This document shows positions 49,487-60,649 of a DNA stretch of 64,000 bases, piece after piece. Positions within the stretch are counted from its first letter, which is position 1, and the number at the start of each line of letters is the position of its first letter. The notes under the pieces were generated by a model, which worked only from the letters and a program-made list of their open reading frames with translations, ran no database searches and had not been told where the DNA came from. The DNA is from Latrodectus hesperus (taxonomy: Eukaryota > Arthropoda > Arachnida > Araneae > Theridiidae), in NCBI GenBank assembly GCA_037975125.1, contig CM075852.1:8497258-8561257 (forward strand). The letters are read 5' to 3'. The position numbers and the translations under genes are program-made.

Positions 49487-50279
49487 CCTGGGGCCTGAGC
49501 AGCTACCAGGCGCTTCGGTAGGCGGTGGATCACCGAACGTCCTGTAGGAATGACAGGATAGCCTTGAATATAGAATCAGAGGCCGCGAACCAGCTCCCGT
49601 AAACCCTGGTGTTATGCGTTCCGTGCCTAGGGCTAATTGGCACCGCGGTATTGGTGTCTTAACGGAGCCTCTAGTTGCCTGGCAAACTTCTAGAGTGATT
49701 TGCCTTGCCCAGTATCTCAGGCAATGCTGGGTGGACTTATATTACCTGAGCTTATAAATTGTTATCTTGTGGCTGAAAAGACACAAGAAATAACAATCCT
49801 TTCTGCATCTACAGGTGATGCCTCTGAAGTTGACCTTGCTGAAAAAGACAAGTGAACTCAGAGGCTGTCTTGTAAAGGGGCAGTAATGAATCCTTCACTT
49901 GAGGTAGAAATGACCTCCAAACCATCTTCTGGTGAAAGTCAGGAAGCTATCCCTAGTATGACTGACTCTCTGACCAGATGGGACTATTTCAGCAAGACCC
50001 TATCTGCTGGAAATGTCATACGCAAGAGGAAACGGCAGAGCATATCATTTATGAATGCGAGGTTCTTGCCCTCCCTAGATTAACCTCTTTAGGCATCATC
50101 CATACTAGAAAGTTACACCTAGACTCCATTAAAGGGTTATCGGACTTTATTAATAAAGTGGGTGACCCGAGCAACTGGAACTAGGAAACATTGGGTTTGG
50201 AGTTAATGGTACAAAATGCTGATAAAAGCAGAGGTGCCCAATGACATACAAACCCAATTCTAAGAAGAAGAAGAAGAAG
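49487..50279 (+). mobile_element. Internally deleted LINE with both ends and 13-bp TSD
   Basis: Exact 13-bp target-site duplications AAAATCTTAAATA lie at 49474-49486 and 50280-50292. The left about 370 bp is G+C-richer and non-coding, with small stems (CCTGG...CCAGG; CGGTG-GAT-CACCG), like a LINE 5' UTR. A start follows at 49886 (MNPSLEVEMTSKPSSGES), which could be the first codons of an ORF1. At about 49975 the sequence passes directly into the last codons of an ORF2 (frame 49978-50184), then a 3' UTR and an (AAG)n tail. Endonuclease, reverse transcriptase and RNase H are missing. At 793 bp it is a LINE-derived non-autonomous element. Confidence 0.82.
49978..50184 (+). pseudogene. ORF2 C-terminal zinc-finger tail of a LINE
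   Basis: The frame carries QQDPICWKCHTQEETAEHII with the pattern C-x2-C-x8-H-x4-C, followed by LPRLTSLGI, a lysine-rich helix and a stop after DPSNWN. This is the usual C-terminal finger downstream of RNase H in arthropod LINEs. The upstream ATG frame at 49886 overlaps in another phase, so a single fused protein is not encoded. Confidence 0.82.
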
Positions 50280-50380
50280 AAAATCTTAAATATATCAGAA
50301 CTTAAATTATATCAAGATGATTAATTAAAAGTTCTTTTCTTATAACAAATTCTCACTTATCCTCGAAACTGAAACCGATC

Positions 50381-50534
50381 TGGCATTCGAAGGGGTCTTG
50401 CCTTTGGTATAACAGTTCGTGGGATCGAATCCCATCTTACACTTGGATGTTTGTATCGGTTCGGAGTTCCACTTTACACTGCACATCTCAGTTTATTTGG
50501 CTCTCTTGTGTAAAGCCTGACAGACAAACAAACC
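50381..50534 (+). mobile_element. tRNA-derived SINE, family F, with 9-bp TSD
   Basis: A-box-like TGGCATTCGAAGGGGTCTTG is followed by B box GGGATCGAATCCC. The body TGGATGTTTGT...GGTTCGGA...CTCTTGTGTAAAG is shared with 58265-58440. AAACCGATC at 50372-50380 and 50535-50543 are probable target-site duplications. Confidence 0.8.
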
Positions 50535-50544
50535 AAACCGATCC

Positions 50545-51612
50545 GCAGATTGAATGAAGCGGATTGAACTCCATAATCCACAAAAAACAAAAAGACAAAA
50601 GAGAACAAATCAACACGAAATTGCAACAGTGAACAATTTAAGCTCTTAGTAGCTAAAATATAGGACCTTATTAACTGAGAAATAATATAAAACTAGTCAA
50701 CAATTTTTAGTATGAGCACGTATACTATTCAATAGAAGTAATTAAATTGAAACTAGGAAAATAAATCGTCTATCAAAGACGATCATATAGTGAGAAAAAC
50801 TGTTATTTGTTATGTTATGATTTGTATCATATCTTCAATATTTTATAATGTATTAAATATATAATACGTCACTATAACTTTTTTAATCTGAAAATTCAAA
50901 AATTCTGTTAATAATATTATAGATATTTCTTTGTTGATGTTCTGAAACAAATTCACAATTAATATTTTGAGACAATATGCAAACTATAAAATAAAATTTT
51001 GAATCTTCCTTGCCAATTTAAACTACCGCAAAGTAAATGTTATGTCTTGTCTTTTTCATCTGTCCTATTTTCAACGTGTTCAATTTTGGAAGTAATATCG
51101 CTAAAGATTTGAAAATCGGAAAACTATTTATTTAAAACAAGCAATTTTTATGATTTTGAAAGATTTTACAAACGAAAAAAATTATAATTAAAAATACTTC
51201 TTTATTACTGATAATGAATGGATTTTATCATCGCCGACGACACTCAGACATTCGATGTTGAACTTCGCCTTGTTTGCTGCCTGCTGAAGAATGCGATTTG
51301 AAGGCAGGCGACAAATTCGTCAATAAGTCGGATTTATGACGCTGTCTCAATACGAGGGGCTGTAAATGAAACATTATCTGACGTCAATGATATTTCAAAC
51401 CAACGTGACAATTGTAATAAAGTAGCGTAATCATAGTATCAACTGGAAAGAAAGAAACACACAAACACTTCATGGTTAAAAATGATTCTCTAATCTGCCC
51501 CTTTTTATTTTTTCAGGAAATCAGTCTAAAATTTCGGCATTCAGCTTTTTTTCCTATTTTTTGTATGAAAACATTTTTTTCTTTAATAGCAATTCATATT
51601 TTTTGAAGTGAT

Positions 51613-51648
<36 letters not shown>

Positions 51649-53317
51649 AGGAATGTGGATAATCCACTCCATGATTATTGGGAGTTAACTGCATAAGATT
51701 TCCTACATTTTTTCCGTTATTAAAGATTTAAAATACATTGTTAATGTTCCTATTTAAATTTAATCCTTCATGTTTGGGTAGTTAAGAAATTTAAAAACTA
51801 TTCGTATTGTCAATTTCAGCATTGTATAGTTCACTCGAATCTAATTAAAATCTATTGATCTATATTAATTTTCAGTCGACGAACTTTTGGTCGTTGGGTT
51901 GACTTTTCTGTCTAATTACATATTCCAAAGACTATTGTTAAATTTAAGCATCCATCCATGTCTTCATGAAAACAATCGAAAATATTATATCCTTGAAACT
52001 GATAACATAATTTTATGATTGTGGTATGTTTTGTTCGCAAACATTTCTAAATAGTTTACTATTCTCTAAAATTTATCTAAATAAGCATATACGAAATGAT
52101 CATCTTTTTGAAGTAATGTATTCATTTTAAATGTATTCATATATAAGAAATAATTACACCTCTAATCAATTATGTTTTAATGCAGGTTGATGATATTGAT
52201 TATAATCAGATGTAAGGAAATTTTCCTTAATTCTCTCTCTATCTCTTTCTTTCTCTCTCTCTCTCTCTCTGATAGAATAATTCCATCAAAATTAGTCAAA
52301 TATTTTCATAAACTAAACTGAGAATCGAAAAAATAGTTTTATATTTTTTCTATCCCTTCCATACCATCGCAATTCATGTAGGAATCATAGTATTCTTGAT
52401 ACACCATGAAATTCTATAACATAAATCAATTTGTTCCGAAAGTAATAGGTAAAAAATCATTGCTTTCATTTAAATTTTCTATAAACTTTCCTCCCCCCTC
52501 ATATTTTTACAAAATATAACTTATTAAAATTAATTTAACTTAATTAACTTAATAAAAACTAAATAAAACTTAATTAAAATATTCGTTTTTATATTTTATT
52601 GGATTAATTAATTATAATATAGAAATATGGGTATTTTTTCTTTTTGTTCTACTTTTATTCATGTTTATTTATTGTGCTATTGCTTTATAACAACATAAAT
52701 ACATATCTGTAAAGTATAATATAACTGAATAAGGATATTACATGTTTTGTATGCTTCTTCGCAGTACTTTAAAACATGCATAAATATTTATTCAAAGCAT
52801 TGTCGATAAATATATGAGTTACAAACAATACGACTTCTTAAACTGAAAAGCTGACCTTTTCATAAAATACTGACTTTCTGAATAATCTTTGATTAAGTCC
52901 TACTCAATTAAGCTCTACTAAATTAAGTTTGGTTAAGTTCTACACATAAGCATTTTTTCAATAAGGATGGAAAAATCAGGAACTTGCATAAATATTTTTA
53001 GGTTTTAAAACCAGAACTAATAACAGCACGAAGCAAAATTTATTTTGTTAAATTCAAACTCATACAGATACTGGTAAATTTCACTTTAAAATTTAACTTA
53101 TATTAGGGGAATATATAAAACAGTAACAACAGATACCAGACAAAAAGATTACTGCAGATATATTTCACTTATGATGATATTTCTCTTAGAAATAGAGACT
53201 GCAACCTCTGAAAGAGAAAATTATCCATGGTCTTGTTGTCAACATTTCAGAGTTTAGACTTGATAAAATATGTACACAAACCCTAAATGAAAATTCTTGT
53301 AAAAATTTAAAATAATC
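50545..53317. other. A+T-rich intergenic DNA with simple repeats
   Basis: It holds a run of 29 T (51616-51644) and a (CT)n tract (52226-52270). Positions 51225-51370 are G+C-richer (CATCGCCGACGACACTCAGA and following) but have no recognisable frame. Confidence 0.55.
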
Positions 53318-53998
53318 CGAAGAACTTGAAATATTTTCCCCAGATAAGATGACAATCTGATGAAAAGAAAACGTTTTCTTTATTGTTTGGCGATCCTCTT
53401 TCGCCAATTTCATTTTCAAACTTGCTTCCTGAGCAACTTATGAAACTAATTTACCAAGTCTCTTTTCGCAAGAAATTCTTAGTGACTGCATATCTTCACT
53501 GTTTCTTTTTTTTTTTTCTGCTTCACCTTTCCTTTTAATTCTTTGTTTCCCGTTCTCTAGCTTCTTTATATCGTTTCACACTTTTTGATAGCATGAATGA
53601 AAGAAGAAAGAAAATAACAATCTTATTTTCACTTGTATTCCACCATGTTCTTTCACTCGATTCTATTTTGCGTTGGATTAAATTAAAGTTTCTTTTAGAA
53701 ACGGAACAACTGTCAATATTCGTTCCAAAATAAAGCGGAATTACTTCCCGTTCTTCTTGTAGAACAATTCTGACAGGTAGATCAGAACACTATTATTGCA
53801 TTTCGGCTCAAAACATATTTTGAAGTTATTTTCTCATGATTTTTAATTTCCTCTTTATGTTTTGTGACAACGAAACCAGTCAAGACATTTTTCATGAATT
53901 TTAAAAAGAATCCTCCTTTGAAAAAGATTAAAAGTGGAATTCGATTAGAAGTTTCAAGGAGCAAAAATTATCGTCCAATAAATTGTCTTCGCTTATTT
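53318..53998. repeat. Dispersed 0.7-kb duplication, copy 2
   Basis: Diverged direct copy of 47840-48530, lying 5.5 kb downstream. The order of anchors is conserved throughout: GATGACAATCTGATGAAAAG, TTTTCAAACTTGCTTCCTGA, GGAACAACTGTCAATATTCG, then CAAGACATTTTTCAT. The internal pyrimidine block differs in length. Confidence 0.85.
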
Positions 53999-54795
53999 GT
54001 GAGGAAAAAATAAACTATTTTGATAATGTTTCAATTTAGTTTAATCGAGTCTCATTTATGGAACTTTATAATATTAAAAATTCATGGACCGTTATTAGAA
54101 TACTTGTCAAGACATAAGATAAATTCGCATCAAGAATAAAAAAGTAAACAAAAAGAAAATTTAAAAGTAATTTACTTTTAATTTTTTATTTCAAAACCTC
54201 TGCACTTGAGAAAAAAAGAGTTATGACGTTATCGCTGCTTCAATTATACTAATAATGTCTTAAAAAATAATTTAATAGTTCTGTCACTTTTTATTCAAGC
54301 ACATTATCGTATTAAGTTAAAAATTACTATACAATTCTATTTTGTCAATCTCATTAGAGATGGTTGTATAGATTTTTAAAGAAAATTCTATAAGGAAGTC
54401 AAAAATTGAGAACTTAACAATATTTAATGTCAGCACATTGAAGAATTGATATCAGCACGTTCGATAACAATTAGTCCTAACAATCAATTTTGTGTTTTTT
54501 AATCGATTTTTAACTCTGCCTACTATCTGATTGATTAACCAACCGATTATTAATCACATTAAACCTACCGATTTGTTAACCGTATATTAGTGAAAATAAT
54601 TATAAGAAAGATTAAAAAAATCATTTAAATTTAATGCTTAATAAACAATATTTTCACACTATATCTCATATAAACATTACATGTAAAGCATAAAGTTGAA
54701 TAAAACCCGTAAAACATTTTAAATTTTGAATAAGGTAATTTTATCTGTTATATATTTGCGTGGGTACCAGCTGTTATTTAGGGATCGGGGCCTTG
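53999..54795. other. A+T-rich intergenic DNA
   Basis: No feature recognised. Confidence 0.55.
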
Positions 54796-54799
54796 ACTT

Positions 54800-55690
54800 A
54801 AACTCCAGAACATAAAAGAAAGTTAATAACCTGGGAGAAGAAGAATTTAAGAGCCATATTTGGACCAGTCAAAAATGGTGATGTTTGGAGGAAACGATAC
54901 ATCTATAAAAATCAAAAATTGGTTAAAGGAAATGATATAATAAACCATATACATACCTGCCAACCTTAGGGGAAAAAATCAGCATATTCTATTGATTTTG
55001 AGAGAAAAAACCAGAAGACACTAGTTAGCAACATTTTGCTTGAAACAGAATATTTAAAACGGTAGTACCGCAAAAAGACAAGTTTACTCTTTAGATTATA
55101 CATTCTGAGAATGATTTATGTTCAACATATTTTGTATGAATCTTAACATTTTAATAAAATATTCATCAACCTCATAAAGAAACTATGAAAAATATATTAC
55201 AAGTAGAAAAATTAAAACAACAACGTTTATGTCCCAATTTAATTTATGGAGCAACCTTTACTACACTTGTGCAATTTATAAATATTAAACTTATAAAATT
55301 ACACTGAAACACAAAATTTCGGCTGTTTTTAAGTTGTTCACTGACATTACCAAAAATCAGTAGATTTTCATACTTTATCAGGATATCGGGAGAAATAATG
55401 AAAAATCAGGAGTTTCCCGATAAAATCAGTAGAGCTGGTGGCTATGCATATAGAATCAAGAAGAATCCACTGGTTGGGACACATGAAGAGAATGAATGAT
55501 AACCGATGGACAAAAAAATTTTTTAAGATCAGAGAAAACGAGGAAGACCAAGAAAAAGATGGCTCTATGAAGATGAAAAGGATCTCAAGATCTTGAAAAT
55601 AACAAATTAGAAAACTAAGGCAAGAGACAGACTGCTTGGTAGTCAAATTGTTTTAGAAGCCAAGGTCCAACAAGAACTGTAGTGCCAGGG
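54800..55690 (+). pseudogene. LINE C-terminal fragment, split by an inserted element
   Basis: Before the insert (to 54951) the frames give RAIFGPVKNGDVWRKRYIYK. After it (from 55447), IRRIHWLGHMKRMNDNRW, then RGRPRKRWLYEDEKDLKILK and IVLEAKVQQEL appear. This is the conserved tail of endonuclease/reverse-transcriptase LINEs (GHVxRM...RGRPRKRWxDxVExDL...). Deleting 54952-55446 plus one CATATA rejoins NDIINHI to RIKRIHWLGH. Several frame changes make it a pseudogene. It is a different LINE group from the RNase H copies. Confidence 0.8.
54952..55446. mobile_element. 495-bp insertion with diverged TIRs and 6-bp TSD
   Basis: It interrupts the LINE tail and is flanked by CATATA (54946-54951 and 55447-55452). 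The ends are imperfect inverted repeats: CATACCTGCCAACCTTAGGG on the left and ...CAGTAGAGCTGGTGGCTATG on the right. Sub-terminal AAAAATCAG / CTGATTTT motifs are also mirrored. The interior is A+T-rich with no transposase, so it is a non-autonomous DNA element of undetermined superfamily. Confidence 0.72.
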
Positions 55691-55864
55691 AATTAGTTAC
55701 ATTTGCAGGAGTATAAATTTTTGGTATTGAAGTATATTAATAAAACTTTCACATTCCTTTTCTTTTAATTTCGTTTGTTCAACCCTCTGTTTTGATTCAA
55801 AATAATACACTTTCAAAAACAATCAGCACAAAATATTGATTATCTGTTTCTTAATAATATTTTT

Positions 55865-56105
55865 ATAACTCTACCATTCCAATGGCTTAATGATTGTATG
55901 ACATTTTTCCCCAGTGAAAGGAACGAGGTTCGGTTCCAGTCACTAATAAACAATGGGGGAAGGAAGTTGCATTTCTGCCTTCCGCGTGTACGTTTGTCGG
56001 GGTGGGTGCGTGGGAGTTTCCTGGGTTTCCCCCATGCGACTCGTGAATAGGGTTCACTTCCTATGAAAATACTTCCCAAAATGCATTTAACACATGCTGC
56101 AGATA
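55865..56105 (+). mobile_element. tRNA-derived SINE, family G
   Basis: The head contains CGAGGTTCGGTTCCAG (B-box-like). The body, TTGCATTTCTGCCTTCCGCG, GTCGGGGTGGGTGCGTGGGA and GTTTCCTGGGTTTCCC, recurs in diverged form at 60990-61150. G+C content far exceeds the flanks. Confidence 0.72.
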
Positions 56106-56890
56106 TCAAAATATGTTACCACCGTTAAGGCGTTCACTACATAATGTCGAAACAATACCATACTAGAGTAATACAAGTTTTGTAATTGTAAAGCTAAAAA
56201 ACAAAAAAAATTGAGAAAATGGCATGCAATTAAAATTTTTTAACAATGAGGGAGTTTCTGAAAAACCAAAGACAATGTCTTTTTTTTTTTCCTCTTTTTC
56301 TAAAGAGAAAAAGAATTTACCTTTTACGCTTTAAGATATCCTATATTTTACGAATTAACGAATGCATCAGAAGCAGGGTATCGTATGATCAAGTGGTATT
56401 GCTTCTTTTTCCTTCACACTTATTCCAGTAAGAGTCAATAAATCAAGCCATCCACGTAAAATAACTGATACGAGAGTTTGATGATTGCTCGCGCAATGTT
56501 TCAGCTTGTTTATATGAATGCGTGATTATTTTCAGTTGTTTTGCGATTAAAAACTTTTTTACCATTATAAATAAGACGAAAGACTTAAAAAATAAATAAC
56601 TATGCATTTACAAAAAAGTTTGTGATTAGTGTTTATTTAAAAAAAATGATATAATATTGAAAAGGGAGACCTCGAAAAACAGATGATGAAAGAAAATGTT
56701 TCCTCAACATCATAACCATTTACACTCTACTCTCATAGCAAAGTTGAAAATTTAAATCATCAAATAGATTTTCAAGACAAAGATATATATACATATTATA
56801 AATTGTAACTTGATGATTATGATAGCTTTACTTCAGAAATTTTTTCATCATTTTTATTTTTGATGTATCTTTTTCTAGAATTGGAATACA
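56106..56890. other. A+T-rich intergenic DNA
   Basis: No feature recognised. Confidence 0.5.
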
Positions 56891-56894
56891 AAAG

Positions 56895-57475
56895 TTTCCC
56901 TAAATGTTACATGACAACCATGTCTGATGATTGCACAAGAGAATGAAGTCATGTCAATATATATAAAGTTTTCAACATAAACGTAAAGGCTTAGTCGAAG
57001 TGATTTTAAGTTTCCATTAATGTTACATGACAATCATGTCTGGTGATTGCACAAGAGAATGAAGTCATGTCAATGTATATAAAGTTTTCAACATAAACGT
57101 AAAGGCTTAGTCGAAGTGATTTTAAGTTTCCATAAATGTTACAAGACAGTCATGTGTGGTGATTGCACAAGAAAATGAAGTCATGTCAATATATATAAAG
57201 TTTTCAATATAAACGTAAATGCTTAGTCGAAGTGATTTTAAGTTTCCATAAATGTTACAAGACAGTCATGTCTGGTGATTGCACAAGAGAATGAAGTCAT
57301 GTCAATATATATAAAGTTTTCAACATAAACGTAAAGGCTTAGTCGAAGTGATTTTAAGTTTCCATTAATGTTACATGACAATCATGTCTGGTGATTGCAC
57401 AAGAGAATGAAGTCATGTCAATATATATATAAAGTTTTCAATATAAACGTAAATGCTTAGTCGAAGTGATTTCAA
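56895..57475. repeat. Tandem array of five 116-bp units
   Basis: Units start at 56895, 57011, 57127, 57243 and 57359, each opening TTTCC. Every period is exactly 116 bp; only the last unit is 2 bp longer through an extra AT. Each has GTTACATGACAATCATGT or a variant (a small ACATGA/TCATGT stem) and GTGATTGCACAAGA, then AAGTCATGTCAATATATA and CTTAGTCGAAGTGATTT. Units 3 and 4 share the variant ACAAGACAGTCATG. A partial echo (CAATCATGTCTGGTGATTG) lies at 57542. It is non-coding. Confidence 0.97.
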
Positions 57476-57659
57476 ATGTTACCAGGGTTCCGTCCAACAT
57501 TTGAGAATAATTCTTGAAAGTTTGTTGTTTATATAAAATGTCAATCATGTCTGGTGATTGACTTATTTTATCTTTCCAAATATTTTCATTCATAATACTA
57601 AAAGCTTAATGACTAAAAACATATGAGCCCCATTTAAGACCTTATTTCCTCTTGGGAAG

Positions 57660-57885
57660 ATTTTCATAAATGTGGGTCGGGAATCTTCCCAGATACCTCA
57701 CCGACAAAGCATAAATGCCAGATGCTGGAGAGAAATACCATCTCCCATAAATGTGGGTCGGGAATCTTCCAAGATACCTCACCGACAAAGCATAAATGCC
57801 AGATGCTGGAGAGAAATACCATCTCTCATTGTTCAATATGACTGGAATCGAATCCAGGACCTTCCACTTTGAAGATCAAGATTCC
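57660..57885 (-). mobile_element. tRNA-derived SINE, family H, with internal 81-bp tandem duplication
   Basis: A minus-strand B box is seen as GGAATCGAATCCAGG at about 57842 (+ text). The adjoining body contains an 81-bp segment repeated in tandem (57665-57745 and 57746-57826) with only one or two differences. A related minus-strand head (GGGATTGAACCCGG) lies at about 60950. Confidence 0.7.
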
Positions 57886-58182
57886 ATCAACAGGCTACAA
57901 TGAGCTTTCTCTTCAGGAATTTCGATATCGTGTTGCTAACCTTCTATCAACCAAAAGTTGTTGTGAGATATTTCAACATCCGCACATATTTACTTTTCAC
58001 ATGATACTTTTTATGGATCATATTCACGTGTCTCAAAAGAGTAAACTTGGAAAACTCTTAACCAGAAATTTCTGAACAGTTCTCCAGGTTTATTACGATA
58101 GCTATTGTGTTTTTTGCTTTCGGTATGCTTACATATTTATAGAAAAGAATGTTTACCTTTCATAAATATCAATTCTTTAAAT

Positions 58183-58236
58183 AAAATTACAATTTCTGAT
58201 TCACAAAAGTTATCATGAATCAGAAATTGTAATTTT
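58183..58236. repeat. Perfect 21-bp inverted repeat
   Basis: Arms at 58183-58203 and 58216-58236 (AAAATTACAATTTCTGATTC...) surround a 12-nt loop. It lies directly upstream of the family-F SINE. Confidence 0.8.
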
Positions 58237-58264
58237 TTAAAGGAGCAGCTTCAACGGGTTATAT

Positions 58265-58440
58265 TAAGCCTACCTGGCAGTCGAATGGTTAGCGCTCTTG
58301 CCTTCGGTTCAACAGTTCGTGGATTCGAATCCCACCTTGGGCATGGATGTTTGTAGTGGTTCGGAATCCATTTTAAACCGTAGGTCCCGGCCTAATTAGC
58401 CCTCGTGTGCAAAAAATGACCGTTGAACGACTAACAAACG
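58265..58440 (+). mobile_element. tRNA-derived SINE, family F (second copy)
   Basis: A box TGGCAGTCGAATGGTTAGCG and B box GGATTCGAATCCC. The body GGCATGGATGTTTGTAGTGG, TTCGGAATCC and CCCTCGTGTGCAAAAA matches the copy at 50381. No clear target-site duplication was found. Confidence 0.82.
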
Positions 58441-60645
58441 AATTTTATTTTTCTCAAGTAAACTCGCTGTAACTATTCCTTCTTCGAATAATTTTCTCTC
58501 TATAGAGGTGAAAAAATGAATAGTTTTTAAAACTTCGAAAAAAATTAGAATTTAGGATCCACTAAAAACTGAAGTTAATACAAAATAAAGTTAGCATTTC
58601 CGGCCAATATATTTTCAGTTTTCTAAACTATTATATTCTTATCATTTATAATTCATAAATAAATTTAATTTCTATATGAATCTTAACAAACTAAATTTGT
58701 AATATTTTTTTTCATTCCAGTACACTTTGTTACATCCAAAATCTGACGTAAAAAAAAGAACTTTTCTCCTATGAGAAATTTAAGGAAAGATGTAAGTTTT
58801 CTTGAATACTTTCATAAAATGAGCTTTTTTGGGGAAAATCTATTTATATTCTTATTCCCTTTCCCACGTTTAGTTTCAACCCGATCTACAACCACGCTAT
58901 ACCAGGACCAAAAAAAAAAAAAAGCATTCGATCAATTGCTCTAGGAGTTCATTTTGCACTGACTGTGCACGTCCCCTTATTTGCCGAATATCTGCATAAT
59001 GAAAGCGGATTCCAGGCGACTGGGGGTGCAAGGGGGGACACCAATTCATCACGTCCTCAGCGTGGGAACAGCCTCACGTGAAAGAACAGTTCCCGAAAAA
59101 GAAAGTCTTCCAAGCGTTGGCAACGGCCGTGACACAGACGATACAAGATTCTTTTTAAAGATGGATGTTTTTTCCACCCTTTTCGCATTTTTGTTCCTTT
59201 TGTTTGTGTCCATGCAGAGAAGGAACTTAAACGGGAGGAGAGAATAAAAAATGGCAGTGAATTGAGTGTAGAAAAGTTTTCTTGTTTGCTAGTAATAGGC
59301 AATTTATCTAGCCGCTTCTATTTTTATCAAGCACTCGACAGGATTGTGATGGAAGCTGCGTTTCAAACCACCCAACGATCTATTTCCAGAGTTTTTTTTT
59401 TCTTCCGTCTCCTGACAGCAGTCTTTCGAGATTTAGTTAAATTGGACGAAGATATCTTCTTTACCGATGGAAGTTTTCCGATCACATATTTTAATATAGA
59501 TATATAAAATATTTTCTATTAAATTCGAAGATCTTCGCGAGACATGCTTAAAAAATTGGAAACACATGGCTAATACTTTTATTTAAATTTTTCACACTTG
59601 TTAAGTTTTTGGAATACATCCAATAAATTCGAAGGAGGATGTATAAATTTTGTGATGGAATATAATATTATTTCATTATCCCCCCCAGATTCAAAATTTC
59701 ATTTATTTTAGTAAACCCGCGGTTATTTATGATTGATACATATGTGTGTGTAAAATTTCAACACAATAAAATACATTATGAGAACGAAATTAAAAATATA
59801 ATAAATTACTTCGGTAAAACTTTTTAACTGTAATTTTCCATCAAACTAAGGAATACTGTTTAACAAAAATTATGAATAACTATTATGGGTATTATGAATA
59901 ACTAAATTAAAATCATAGATTAATAGATATTTTCTAAATACGTATATCTCCATTTTTGCCAGTCTCCATCTAAATCATTTATTATAAAAATGATTTTTAA
60001 TTGTATATACGTATATATTTTGAGACCATTAAAAATACACAAGTTAGTATTTATCACATTCAATTGAAAAAGTAATTTTTCCTAAAATATTTTTAGCAAT
60101 TTATAAAATAAATATTAAAAATATATATCAACGTTTCTAGTAGCTGAGTGTTAAATATTTTTTCTTGCTGTCAAAAAAAATTCCGCCATTTAAAAAATAT
60201 CATAAATATCTCATAATTAAAAGTATATACATAAGCCATATATAAAATTCATTTTTAAAATGAGCAAATATCACATCAACATATAGTAAAGTTTCAAGAA
60301 AAGGAAGTTTTGCTCCTACAAAATATATTAATTCACGAATAAGTAGTTTTCTTTAAGAATCAATATAGTTATTAAATGCTTTATTATAAATGTTTTAAAT
60401 TTTCAATAAAAAATTATATGTATATCAATACAATTTTACGATTTTTTTAACAAACTGTACATCTAACTTACGCATATTTAAAGCATTCAGTATGAATCAA
60501 AGTAAATTATTTAATATTAAAGTACAATAACACGACAAATTCAGTGTTAAATCTTTTCATGGCATAAAACAAATTCTAGAGATTTTGGTAATAATTTATG
60601 CATCTTTATATATTCTGAATCATATTATTGATATAAATTATTATT
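58441..60645. other. A+T-rich intergenic DNA with a G+C-richer island
   Basis: Positions 58930-59480 are less A+T-rich and open in several frames (for example 58981-59247 on +), but no domain or splice structure was recognised. The rest is A+T-rich. Confidence 0.45.
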
Positions 60646-60649
60646 ACAG

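Noticed and set aside
49487..49560. HDV-like or hammerhead self-cleaving ribozyme at the LINE 5' end
   Set aside because: Some LINEs carry one and this leader has small stems, but I could not form the required nested pseudoknot or find a CTGATGA...GAAA core.
51616..51644. Retroposed gene tail (poly-T on +)
   Set aside because: No processed coding sequence lies on either side; treated as a simple homopolymer.
56895..57475. CRISPR-like array
   Set aside because: The whole 116-bp unit repeats without unique spacers, and the genome is eukaryotic.
58981..59247. 88-codon + strand frame in a G+C-richer island
   Set aside because: No homology recognised, and an overlapping minus-strand frame of equal length exists; insufficient evidence for a gene.
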